From NCBI GenBank assembly GCA_947473805.1, contig CANJGB010000002.1, positions 1 to 64,000 on the forward strand: 64,000 bases of DNA, given 5' to 3'. The stretch is from Alphaproteobacteria bacterium (lineage in GTDB: Bacteria > Pseudomonadota > Alphaproteobacteria > Ferrovibrionales > Ferrovibrionaceae). This document shows, piece after piece, positions 1 through 8,038 of this stretch. Every line of letters begins with the position of its first letter. Within the stretch, counting starts at the first letter, position 1. The notes under the pieces were generated by a model. The model was not told where the DNA came from and searched no databases. It saw only the letters and a list, made by a program, of their open reading frames with translations. Both the position numbers and the translations under genes were made by a program.

Positions 1-974
1 GGGATCAGGCGCTTGTAGCTGTTGGTCAGCGGGTTGGTGAAGGCGTTCAGCGCCTTGGCGTGCTTGATGATGCCGCCAATGTAGTACAGGCACATCTCGC
101 TGAGGTCGGCATAGCCGTTGCCGGCGAACAGCGGCTTGCCGTCCTTCCAGATCGACTGGTGCACGTGCATGCCCGAGCCGTTGTCGCCCTTGACCGGCTT
201 CGGCATGAAGGTCGCCGTCTTGCCGTACGAGTGCGCCACGTTGTGGATGCAGTACTTGTAGAGCTGCAGGAAGTCGGCGCTGCGGACCAGCTTGCCGAAC
301 TTGATGCCCAGTTCGTGCTGCGACGAGGCCACTTCGTGGTGGTGCTTCTCGACCGGCACGCCCATGTCGGCCATGGTCGACAGCATCTCGTTGCGGAGAT
401 CGACGCCCTGGTCCATCGGGGCGACGGGGAAGTAGCCGCCCTTGATCGGGATCTTGTGGCCGTAATTGCCGGACTCGTAGACCTTGCCGGTGTTGTACGG
501 GCCTTCGATGTCGTCCATGTACACGAAGGTCTCGTTCATCGAGACCTTGTAGCGCACGTCGTCGAACACGAAGAACTCGGCCTCGGGGCCGAAATAGGCG
601 GTGTCGCCGATGCCGGTCGAGGCGACGTAGGCCTCGGCGCGCTTGGCGATGCTGCGCGGATCGCGGCCGTAATTGGCGCCGGTCAGCGGTTCGGCGATGT
701 CGCAGAACAGGATCGCCGTCGGCATGGCCGAGAACGGGTCCATGGTCAGCGTGTCGAAGTCGAACTTGAGCAGCATGTCGGACTCGTTGATCGCCTTCCA
801 GCCGGCGATCGAGGAGCCGTCGAACATCGTGCCTTCGTTGAGGAAGTCCTCGTCGACCATGCTCATGTCAATGGCCAGATGCTGCCACTTGCCGCGCGGG
901 TCGGTGAAGCGAAGGCTCAGGAACTTCACTTCCTTTTCCTTGAGGAACTTGAGGACGGTCTTGGCGTCGGACAT
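1..974 (-). CDS. glnA: Glutamine synthetase type I (partial, C-terminus beyond window)
   Basis: Glutamine synthetase makes glutamine from glutamate, ammonia and ATP in the cytoplasm as a dodecamer. About 324 N-terminal residues are in the window; the rest, including the adenylylation tyrosine region, lies off the left edge. The start MSDAKTVLKFLKEKEVKF is typical of proteobacterial GlnA. Also visible are MFDGSSIAGW (N-terminal beta-grasp), GPEAEFFVFD (metal-ligand glutamates) and NGSGMHVHQS (ammonia/metal site). The start is preceded by AGGAAGAG. It lies 74 bp downstream of glnB on the same strand, the usual alphaproteobacterial glnBA arrangement, and is probably cotranscribed from the sigma54-like promoter upstream of glnB. 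Confidence 0.97.
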   Translation of the reverse strand, partial: MSDAKTVLKFLKEKEVKFLSLRFTDPRGKWQHLAIDMSMVDEDFLNEGTMFDGSSIAGWKAINESDMLLKFDFDTLTMDPFSAMPTAILFCDIAEPLTGANYGRDPRSIAKRAEAYVASTGIGDTAYFGPEAEFFVFDDVRYKVSMNETFVYMDDIEGPYNTGKVYESGNYGHKIPIKGGYFPVAPMDQGVDLRNEMLSTMADMGVPVEKHHHEVASSQHELGIKFGKLVRSADFLQLYKYCIHNVAHSYGKTATFMPKPVKGDNGSGMHVHQSIWKDGKPLFAGNGYADLSEMCLYYIGGIIKHAKALNAFTNPLTNSYKRLI

Positions 975-1048
975 CTTGCTCTCTTCCTGTCAGTGGTAGG
1001 TAGTTACGAAATCTGTCTGCTCGGCGGCCCCAAAGTGCCGCGAACGGG

Positions 1049-1531
<483 letters not shown>

Positions 1532-1666
1532 TCAGCCCTTAAATAGCTCATATTTTGTGCAGGTGGGTAAAAAACGGGCGCGGATTGCCGGTTTTTCGGA
1601 GCCCAAGCCTACGTTGAGTCGGGCTTGACCCAGGCAGGGCCGATGGCTAGAACACCGCACTCCGGT

Positions 1667-1743
1667 GGCGGGCGTAGCTCAGTTGGTAGAGCACAGGTTT
1701 GTGGTACCTGTGGTCGCGGGTTCGAGCCCCGTCGCTCGCCCCA
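1667..1743 (+). tRNA. tRNA-His (GTG)
   Basis: A cloverleaf folds with acceptor GCGGGCG/CGCTCGC (one G-U pair), D-arm TAGCTCAGTTGGTAGAGC, anticodon loop TTGTGGT giving anticodon GTG, and T-arm GGTTCGAGCCC. CCA is encoded at 1741-1743. The genome-encoded G at 1667 faces C73 at 1740: the G(-1):C73 pair that is the identity element of tRNA-His. Confidence 0.97.
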
Positions 1744-1827
1744 GAGGCTTCTCGTTCTGAAGTGATGACTGCGATCGGCACAGCCCGTCGCGTCAGTTCT
1801 GAATCCTGATTTTAACTGCGCGGTGTC

Positions 1828-1850
1828 ACGAGACCATCTGTCGGTCTCGT
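1828..1850. terminator. Hairpin downstream of tRNA-His
   Basis: Perfect 8-bp stem ACGAGACC/GGTCTCGT with a 7-base loop. The following sequence TGTCCTC is poor in T, so it may be a weak or Rho-assisted terminator, or only a structural element separating tRNA-His from the arsR promoter. Confidence 0.35.
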
Positions 1851-1890
1851 TGTCCTCGGCTTGCCGTGCTGAGGCAGGCGCCGGGGCTTG

Positions 1891-1938
1891 TTGACAGATG
1901 CCGTCAGGCGATATATTTAAGTTAATACTTAAATATAT
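1891..1938 (+). promoter_or_regulatory. arsR promoter with overlapping ArsR operator
   Basis: A consensus -35 TTGACA is at 1891-1896. After 17 bases the -10 TATTTA is at 1914-1919 (TATATT at 15 bases is the alternative). The -10 lies in the left arm of a perfect inverted repeat, ATATATTTAAG at 1911-1921 and CTTAAATATAT at 1928-1938, separated by 6 bases. An AT-rich 11-6-11 palindrome over the -10 is the classic layout for autorepression by an ArsR-type winged-helix dimer. That the downstream regulator binds it is inference. Confidence 0.7.
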
Positions 1939-1952
1939 TGTGAGCCGTAAAC

Positions 1953-2321
1953 GTGCGGTCCTTTCTGGCGACTAGCGACACTTTCGCGGCCCTTGGCGAC
2001 GCCACCCGGCTGGCGATCCTCGGCCGGCTGGCCAGCGAAGGCGACATGACGGTGCAGGAGATTGCCCGGCCCTTCGCCATGAGCCTGCCGGCGGTGTCGC
2101 AGCACCTGAAGGTGCTCGAGCGCGCCGGGCTGATCACGCGCGGGCGCGACGGCCAGAAGCGGCCCTGCCGCCTGAATGTCGAGCGTCTGGCCGAGACAGC
2201 ACGCTGGTTCGACCGCACGCGCGCGGCCTGGGAAGCGCGGTTCGACCGGCTGGAGCGCTTTCTCGCGCAACCGCAATCCGCACAACCCACCGTCTCGAAA
2301 GGCGACGACAATGAGCGATGA
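1953..2321 (+). CDS. ArsR-family winged-helix transcriptional regulator
   Basis: 122 residues, GTG start 14 bases after the operator palindrome. The HTH is seen as FAALGDATRLAILGRL, then MTVQEIARPF and MSLPAVSQHLKVLERAGLI (recognition helix and wing, residues about 30-65). No cysteine pair of the ArsB/SmtB metal sites is present, so it is not a classic metal sensor. It belongs to the ArsR subgroup that is paired with SRPBCC/AHSA1 proteins. Its stop overlaps the start of the next gene by 11 bases, so the two are translated as a unit. Likely autoregulated through the palindrome at 1911-1938. Confidence 0.9.
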   Translation: MRSFLATSDTFAALGDATRLAILGRLASEGDMTVQEIARPFAMSLPAVSQHLKVLERAGLITRGRDGQKRPCRLNVERLAETARWFDRTRAAWEARFDRLERFLAQPQSAQPTVSKGDDNER

Positions 2322-2787
2322 TCCCCGCACGACCTGGGCACTGGAGCGCGAGACGGTGCTGTCGCGCGTGATCGCCGCGCCGCGCGCCCGTGTGTTCGAG
2401 GCCTTCACCGATCCGGCGCAGATCACGCGCTGGTTCGGGCCCGAGGGCTTCACGACCGAGACCCTCGAGATCGACATCCGCGAGGGCGGGCGCTGGCGGT
2501 TCATCTATACCGGTCCGGACGGCACCCGCTGGGAGAACCGCATGGTGTTCCTGCGCGTGGACGCGCCGAGGCTTCTGGAGATCGAACACGGGACTGACGT
2601 GGACAACGATCCCGGGCGGTTCCGCGTGACGATCACCTTCGATGAGCAGAGCAACGGCAAATGCGTGCTGACCATGCGCCAGCTGCACCCGACAAAGGAG
2701 CAGCGCGACGCCACTATCGGCTTCGGCGCGGTGGAACTCGGCAACCAGACCCTCGACAAGCTGGCGCGGCATCTGGGCGTGAAGTGA
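2311..2787 (+). CDS. SRPBCC family protein (AHSA1/START-like domain)
   Basis: 158 residues with the AHSA1-type helix-grip fold signatures: VIAAPRARVFEAFTDPAQ near the N-terminus, WFGPEGF, DIREGGRWRF and a C-terminal helix GNQTLDKLARHL. Members bind small hydrophobic ligands or act as polyketide-cyclase-like proteins; the ligand is unknown. The start ATG overlaps the arsR reading frame by 11 bases, indicating translational coupling. ArsR-SRPBCC pairs are common in Proteobacteria, but the signal they sense is not established. Confidence 0.88.
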   Translation: MSDDPRTTWALERETVLSRVIAAPRARVFEAFTDPAQITRWFGPEGFTTETLEIDIREGGRWRFIYTGPDGTRWENRMVFLRVDAPRLLEIEHGTDVDNDPGRFRVTITFDEQSNGKCVLTMRQLHPTKEQRDATIGFGAVELGNQTLDKLARHLGVK

Positions 2788-2979
2788 TCGCTGGCGGGGG
2801 TTCGGCGTGGCCGAACGCTGGTCCATTCATTCGAACGTCGAGGCGAGGTCAATATCTCCTAGATCGGTGAGGCGCAAAGTCGCGCTGCCGTTGCGCGGGA
2901 GCGAACTCGGTCACGTTTTGGAGCGGAACCGCTGCTAGCCAGCGCCGTTTACCGTTGCGAAGTAATGGAGGACCGTTTC

Positions 2980-3054
2980 ATGGGAAAAGGACTTATTCTT
3001 TGGCTGATCGGCATTCCGATCCCCATCATCATTTTGCTGTTTCTGATTTTCTAG
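2980..3054 (+). CDS. Very small hydrophobic membrane protein (24 aa)
   Basis: ATG with a strong Shine-Dalgarno (GGAGGA at 2967-2972, 7 bases before the start). The product is one hydrophobic helix: MGKGLILWLIGIPIPIIILL followed by FLIF. A Lys near the start suggests the N-terminus stays cytoplasmic, and a central PIP motif kinks the helix. Short proteins with the MGKGLxLWLxGIPxPIIxLL pattern occur widely in Proteobacteria and are usually unannotated; I recognise the pattern but no function. It lies between the SRPBCC gene and the end of a minus-strand gene, in a stretch with no other CDS. Confidence 0.7.
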   Translation: MGKGLILWLIGIPIPIIILLFLIF

Positions 3055-3179
3055 GCACTTCGCAGAAGCGCGTGGCTGATGAGGTTCTGGTAGTTCTGCC
3101 GGCCCTCATTTTTCCTGTACCTGAGTACACGCCGGTCGATCGCGTGGGTGACAATACCGCCGGAAGCCAAGACTTTGTC

Positions 3180-4187
3180 TCAGTTCTGAATCCGGATGTT
3201 GGCCTTCTCGATGGTTTCCTTCCACTGGGCGGTGCTGTCACTGATCAGCCTCGACAGGTCCTGCGGCGAGCCGGTCAGGACCGTCAACCCGCCGGCGGAT
3301 TCCATGCGCGTCTTCACCTCGGGCTTCGAGAGATAGGCCACGATGTCGCGGTACAGGCGGATCTGGATGTCGGCCGGCAGCCCGGCCGGACCGGCGACCG
3401 CGAACCACGACGACAGGTTGACGCCGCGCAGCGCCGGCACGTCTGCCTCCTTCATCGTCGGCACGTCGGGCAGGGCGGGCAGGCGGTTCGGGCCGGTGAT
3501 CGCCAGCGCCTGGATGCGGCCATCGCGCACAGTGCCGAGCGCCGCCTGCACGCCGGTGATCGACATCTGCACGTCGTTCGAGCCGTAACCCATGAGGATT
3601 TCGGCGGTGCCCTTGAACGGGATATGGGTGACGTCGAGACTGCCGGCCCTGATCTTAAGCAGTTCGAAGCCGAGATGGGTCGAGGAACCGACGCCGTCAG
3701 AGGCATAATTGAACTTGCCTGGACTGGCCTTCACGCGGGCGACCAGCTCACCCAGCGTCTTCACGCCCATAGAGGGCTGCACCAGCACCATCAGCGGCAC
3801 GTCGGCGACCAGTGCGATGGGCGTAAAGCCGGTCGGCTCGTAGGGCAGTTTCTGCAGCAGCGGCGCCGCCGTGGTGGGCGCGTTCGAAATAAGTCCAATC
3901 GTGTAGCCGTCGGGCGCTGCGGTGGCGACGGCAGCCTGGCCGATGGTGGTGCCGCCGCCGGGGCGGTTCTCGACCACGACCGGCTGGCCGAGCGACACTG
4001 TCAATCCCTCCGCGATCAGGCGGCTGACGAAGTCGGACGGGCCGCCGGGCGGCACGCCGGTGATGAACTTCACCGGCTTGGAGGGATAGCCCTGCTGCGC
4101 GAACCCCGGCGCCGCCAGGGCGAAACACAGTGCGAGACCAGCCACGAACCGCAGCCCGCATGACCCTGAAATGTCACCTGCTGTCAT
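3180..4187 (-). CDS. Tripartite tricarboxylate transporter (Bug/TctC) solute-binding protein 1
   Basis: 335 residues with an N-terminal signal peptide (about residues 1-31, ending AAPGFAQQ). The Bug core follows: YPSKPVKFITGVPPGGPSDF, then PVVVENRPGGGTTIG, APDGYTIG, the YASDGVGSSTHLG ligand-loop region and HIPFKGTAEIL. Such proteins bind small carboxylates or amides in the periplasm. It is the most diverged of three tandem paralogs (C-terminus AQWKETIEKANIRIQN versus KVDN in the other two). No tctA/tctB membrane genes are in the window, so the partner permease must be elsewhere, or the protein works as a sensor. Confidence 0.93.
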   Translation of the reverse strand: MTAGDISGSCGLRFVAGLALCFALAAPGFAQQGYPSKPVKFITGVPPGGPSDFVSRLIAEGLTVSLGQPVVVENRPGGGTTIGQAAVATAAPDGYTIGLISNAPTTAAPLLQKLPYEPTGFTPIALVADVPLMVLVQPSMGVKTLGELVARVKASPGKFNYASDGVGSSTHLGFELLKIRAGSLDVTHIPFKGTAEILMGYGSNDVQMSITGVQAALGTVRDGRIQALAITGPNRLPALPDVPTMKEADVPALRGVNLSSWFAVAGPAGLPADIQIRLYRDIVAYLSKPEVKTRMESAGGLTVLTGSPQDLSRLISDSTAQWKETIEKANIRIQN

Positions 4188-4206
4188 GATTGATTCCGCC
4201 CCTGGC

Positions 4207-5214
4207 TCAGTTGTCGACCTTGATGTTCGCCTTCTCGACGACTTCCTTCCATTGCCGGTTGGCGTCGCCCATCAGCTTGGCGAAGTCCTGCGGCGAACTG
4301 GCGCGCGCGTTCTGCCCCGCCGCCTTCATCCGGGCGATGACGTCGGGCCGCGCCAGCGTCGCGACGATCTCGCGGTTCAGGCGCTCGACAATGGCGGGCG
4401 GCAGGCCCTTGGGCCCGACCACGCCGAACCACGAACGCACGTCGATACCAGACAGCCCCGCCTCGGCCATGGTCGGCACGGCGGGGTAGTCCGCCAGGCG
4501 CTCGGGCGCGGTCACAGCCACCACCTTCAGTTTGCCGTCGCGGATCATCTCGTCGATTACCTTCGTCGGGCTGTTCAGAAAAAACTGGATGTCGCCGGCC
4601 AGCAGGGCGGGATACTTCTCGCTCGCGCCCTTGTAGGGGATGTGGACGATGTCAAGATTGCCGGCCCTTATCTTGAACAGTTCGAAGCCCAGGTGCGTGG
4701 TCGAGCCGACGCCGTCGGAGCCGTAGCTGTATTTGCCCGGGTTCGCCTTCGCCTTGGCGATGAGTTCTGGCAGCGTGCTGACGCCGAGCGAGGCGGCTAC
4801 GCCGAGAAAGTTAGTGCCTTCGGAAATCTGCGCGACGGCGGTGAAGTCCTTCGGCGGGTCCCAAGACAGCTTGACGAGCGCCGGTCCGGCGCCGAGTGGC
4901 CCCGACGTGCCGACGCCGAGCGTGTAGCCATCGGGTTCTGCGCTGAAGACGGCCTGCATGCCGATAGTGCCGCCGGTGCCGCCGCCCGGTTTGTTGTCGA
5001 CGATGATTGGCTGGCCGAGCGGACCCTGGAGCGCGTCCGCCAAGGTGCGGGTCACGATGTCGGCCGAACTGCCTGCAGGGTTGCCGATGACCAGGCGGAT
5101 CGGCTTGGTCGGCCAGGATTGCGCGCGCGCCGCCGGGACGATGCCGCCGAGGCACAGGCCCATGGCTAGCGCCACGAGCGGCGTGAGCAGTGAGTGACAG
5201 ACTCTGGCCGGCAT
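4207..5214 (-). CDS. Tripartite tricarboxylate transporter (Bug/TctC) solute-binding protein 2
   Basis: 335 residues starting MPARVCHSLLTPLVALAMG, a signal peptide cleaved near PAARAQS. The Bug domain shows SWPTKPIRLVIGNPAGSSAD, PGGGTGGTIGMQAVF, KLSWDPPKDFTAVAQISEGT, YGSDGVGSTTHLGFELF and HIPYKGASEK. The last residues RQWKEVVEKANIKVDN are almost identical to paralog 3, and the DNA there is nearly identical over more than 35 bases, so these two arose by recent tandem duplication. I rejected a longer upstream frame because it only re-reads the tail of paralog 3 in another register. Periplasmic; substrate unknown. Confidence 0.93.
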   Translation of the reverse strand: MPARVCHSLLTPLVALAMGLCLGGIVPAARAQSWPTKPIRLVIGNPAGSSADIVTRTLADALQGPLGQPIIVDNKPGGGTGGTIGMQAVFSAEPDGYTLGVGTSGPLGAGPALVKLSWDPPKDFTAVAQISEGTNFLGVAASLGVSTLPELIAKAKANPGKYSYGSDGVGSTTHLGFELFKIRAGNLDIVHIPYKGASEKYPALLAGDIQFFLNSPTKVIDEMIRDGKLKVVAVTAPERLADYPAVPTMAEAGLSGIDVRSWFGVVGPKGLPPAIVERLNREIVATLARPDVIARMKAAGQNARASSPQDFAKLMGDANRQWKEVVEKANIKVDN

Positions 5215-5237
5215 TTTCCCACTCCTCGCAATCCGGA

Positions 5238-6245
5238 TTAGTTGTCGACCTTGATGTTCGCCTTCTCGACGACTTCTCTCCATTGGCGATTGGCATCGGT
5301 CATCAGCTGGGTCAGTTCCGCCGGCGTGCCCGGGTGCGCGTTCTGACCGAGCGTCTTCAGGCCGGCGATCACTTCGGGTTGCTGCAAGGCCGCAACAGCC
5401 GCCTGGTTCAACCGTTCGACGATGTCGGCGGGCAAGCCCTTAGGTGCGACCAGACCGAACCACGAGCGCGCATCCACGCCCGGCAGGCCGGCTTCCTCCA
5501 TGGTGGGCACGTTCGGCAGGTCGGCGAGGCGGCGCGGCGAGGTGACGGCAACCGCCTTGATCTTGCCGTCGGCGATCATGCCATCGACGACCTTGGACGG
5601 CGAGTTGAGGAACAAGTGGATTTCACCTGCCAGCATGCTGGCGTTCTTCTCGCTCGATCCCTTGTAGGGGATGTGCACGACGTCCAGCCCGCCGGCGCGG
5701 ATCTTGAACAGTTCGAAGCCCAGATGGGTCGATGAGCCGATGCCGTCGGAGCCGTAATTGTAGCGGCCGGGATTGACCCTCACTTTCGCGATCAGTTCCT
5801 GGACCGTGTCGACCCCCAGCGACGTGCTGACTCCGAGCAGAAAGGTTCCCTCGGAGATTTGCGAAATGGCGGTGAAATCCTTTGGCGGGTCCCACGGCAG
5901 CTTGACCAGCGCCGGACCGGCGCCGAGCGGTCCGGACGTGCCCAGGCCGATGGTGTAGCCATCGGGCGCCGCCGAGAACACGGCATTCATCGCGATGGTG
6001 CCGCCGGTGCCGCCGCCAGGCCGGGCCTCGACGATGAAGGGCTGGCCCAGTGTCTTCGCCATGCCGCCGGTCACGAGGCGGGCAATCGTGTCCGCGGGAC
6101 CGCCTGCAGGATTGCCGACCACGATCAGGATCGGCTTGGTGGGCCAGCCATCGGCCGCCGTGGCGCCGGTGATGCCGAGCCCGACCAGTCCGGCGAGAAG
6201 CCCCGGTAGAAGAATCACTCGGAGACAGTGGAGGCCCGATCGCAC
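5238..6245 (-). CDS. Tripartite tricarboxylate transporter (Bug/TctC) solute-binding protein 3
   Basis: 335 residues. A GTG start (VRSGLHCLRVILLPG) is chosen because GGGAGGAAAG precedes it at good spacing and it begins a signal peptide ending TGATAADG. Bug motifs: GWPTKPILIVVGNPAGGPAD, PGGGTGGTIAMNAVF, KLPWDPPKDFTAISQISEGT, YGSDGIGSSTHLGFELFK and HIPYKGSSEKN. It sits 34 bp after the amidohydrolase gene on the same strand, so the three binding proteins and the amidohydrolases probably form one catabolic operon. The likely ligand is the hydrolase substrate or product; this is inference. Confidence 0.93.
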   Translation of the reverse strand: MRSGLHCLRVILLPGLLAGLVGLGITGATAADGWPTKPILIVVGNPAGGPADTIARLVTGGMAKTLGQPFIVEARPGGGTGGTIAMNAVFSAAPDGYTIGLGTSGPLGAGPALVKLPWDPPKDFTAISQISEGTFLLGVSTSLGVDTVQELIAKVRVNPGRYNYGSDGIGSSTHLGFELFKIRAGGLDVVHIPYKGSSEKNASMLAGEIHLFLNSPSKVVDGMIADGKIKAVAVTSPRRLADLPNVPTMEEAGLPGVDARSWFGLVAPKGLPADIVERLNQAAVAALQQPEVIAGLKTLGQNAHPGTPAELTQLMTDANRQWREVVEKANIKVDN

Positions 6246-6279
6246 GTTTGCTTTCCTCCCGACGATGGCGGCACGAACC

Positions 6280-7977
6280 CTAGGCGCGCACGTGCAACGG
6301 TCCCCGCACCAGTCGACCCGGTCGCGCCCCGGTGTCACGCCCCCGGTCCAATACGATTTCGCCGCCGACGATAGTCGCCAGGAAGCCGCTTGCCTCCTGC
6401 CGGAGCCGCAGGGCGCCGCTGGGGAGGTCGCTGGCGACCGTCGGCATGTCCGGCCCGACTGTGGCCGGGTCGAAGACGTTGAGGTCGGCCACCAGGCCTT
6501 CGCGCACCAGGCCCCGGTTGGCGAAGCCCCACGCGCGGGCCGGCGCCAGCGTCAGCATGCGCACAGCCTCCTCCAGTGTGAAGGCCTGCTGGTCGCGCAC
6601 CCAGTGGGCGAGCAGGTGGGTCTGGATGGAGCTGTCCATGATCTGGCTGACATGGGCGCCCGCGTCGGAGAAGGTCATCACCGTCCGCGGATGCTTCATC
6701 AGCACCAACTGTTCTTTCGGGTCCATCGGCGTGATCGGCTGGACGAAGAACTGCGCGAAGTCCGACGCAAGGGACAGGTCGATGATGAGGTCGACGGGAT
6801 CGACGCCCCGCTCTGCCGCGACCTCCGCAACCGTCCGGTGCGGCGGCAGGGGAGTATCGAGGATGCGCATGGTCGTGTAGTCGGGTTTGCGCGCCTCGGC
6901 GCCGATGGGATTGCCGTAGTCGCCGTGATGGGCGGCGTGGAGCAAGCGTTTCCGGGTGGCGGGATCGGCCAGGGCCTTTTTTTGCTGGTCGAGCGGCAGG
7001 GCGCGGACCGGCTTCCATTCCGCCAGGCCGTCGAACGGCAGATGTGTCCTGAACGACAGCACGACCGAGACCCCCCGGCTGTGGGTCATGCCGAACATGC
7101 GCCCCCCGGCGGCTGCCGTCGAATCCAGCAGGGCGAGCTGGGACCGGGCATGGCGGCCCAGCGTGCCAAATACCATGGGCACACCGCTCTCGACGGCGAG
7201 CGCGCGGAGCCGGCCATAATACTCGTCGCGGGCGGCGTTATCTTCCCCGTTGGCGGCCGGCTCGTTCGCCAGTTCGAACATGCCGGTGCCCAGCTCGCCC
7301 ATGGCGTTGACCAGGCGTCGGACCTCACTCCACGTGGCGAGGCGCGAGGCGACGGGCCGGTTGTCGGACGTTTCGTGCTGGCCGCTGCGCGAGGTGGTGA
7401 AGCCGATCGCGCCCGCCTGCAGGGCCGCGCGCAGCTCGCGCACCATCACGTCGATGTCGGTGTCACTCGAGGGACCGTCGAAGGCGCGTTCACCCATCGC
7501 CCAGGTGCGCAGCGCCGAATGGCCGATGTTGGTGGCGTAGTTGATGCCCTTCGGCACGGCATCCACCGCGTCCATATATTGGGCGAAGTTCGACCAGGTC
7601 CAGTCGATGCCGGCCGCGATGGCCGCGCCGGAAATGTCCTCGGCCCGCTCCAGGTTGCGGATGACCAGCGCGCGGTCGGCGAATTTCGCCGGCGCAAGGG
7701 TGAAACCGCAATGCCCCATCACCACTGTCGTGACGCCGTGCCAGCACGAACAAGTGCCCAGTGGATCCCAGAACACCTGCGCGTCCATGTGGGTGTGGCC
7801 GTCGATAAAGCCGGGCGTGACCACATGGCCGTCGGCATCGAGTTCCCGGCGGCCTCGTTCCGGAATGCGGCCAATGGCGACGATCCTACCCTGCCGAACG
7901 CCGACATCGGCGCGATAGGATGCGAGGCCCGTGCCGTCGACTACGGTGCCGTTGCGGATGACGAGGTCCAGGGACAT
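6280..7977 (-). CDS. N-acyl-D-amino-acid deacylase family amidohydrolase (D-aminoacylase-like) 1
   Basis: 565 residues. The start at MSLDLVIRNGTVVDGTG follows an SD (AGAGGA); 24 upstream in-frame residues are not conserved. Residues 56-66 (GFIDGHTHMDA, with His61 and His63) form the N-terminal zinc motif of the D-aminoacylase/dihydroorotase-like superfamily. Further blocks are HGVTTVVMGHCGFTLAP, FSDAGAHVSQIMDSSIQTHL (the catalytic Asp/His region) and EAVRMLTLAPARAWGF. The family hydrolyses N-acyl-D-amino acids or related amides and carbamates in the cytoplasm; specificity cannot be read from sequence. A second paralog lies at 9138-10859. Located directly upstream of the three Bug binding proteins. 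Confidence 0.9.
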   Translation of the reverse strand: MSLDLVIRNGTVVDGTGLASYRADVGVRQGRIVAIGRIPERGRRELDADGHVVTPGFIDGHTHMDAQVFWDPLGTCSCWHGVTTVVMGHCGFTLAPAKFADRALVIRNLERAEDISGAAIAAGIDWTWSNFAQYMDAVDAVPKGINYATNIGHSALRTWAMGERAFDGPSSDTDIDVMVRELRAALQAGAIGFTTSRSGQHETSDNRPVASRLATWSEVRRLVNAMGELGTGMFELANEPAANGEDNAARDEYYGRLRALAVESGVPMVFGTLGRHARSQLALLDSTAAAGGRMFGMTHSRGVSVVLSFRTHLPFDGLAEWKPVRALPLDQQKKALADPATRKRLLHAAHHGDYGNPIGAEARKPDYTTMRILDTPLPPHRTVAEVAAERGVDPVDLIIDLSLASDFAQFFVQPITPMDPKEQLVLMKHPRTVMTFSDAGAHVSQIMDSSIQTHLLAHWVRDQQAFTLEEAVRMLTLAPARAWGFANRGLVREGLVADLNVFDPATVGPDMPTVASDLPSGALRLRQEASGFLATIVGGEIVLDRGRDTGARPGRLVRGPLHVRA

Positions 7978-8038
7978 CGGCGTGTCCTCTTCTGTATTGG
8001 CCGTTTCGTGCGGCGTTGAGTTTATCTCCCGGCGAACA

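Noticed and set aside
3180-6245. CRISPR-like or phage-like repeat array from the recurring similar blocks
   Set aside because: The repeats are homologous codons of three full-length paralogous binding proteins, not short direct repeats with spacers.
5995-8019. 674-codon plus-strand open frame opposite the D-aminoacylase gene
   Set aside because: The minus strand carries the zinc motifs and the SD; this frame is a codon-bias shadow.
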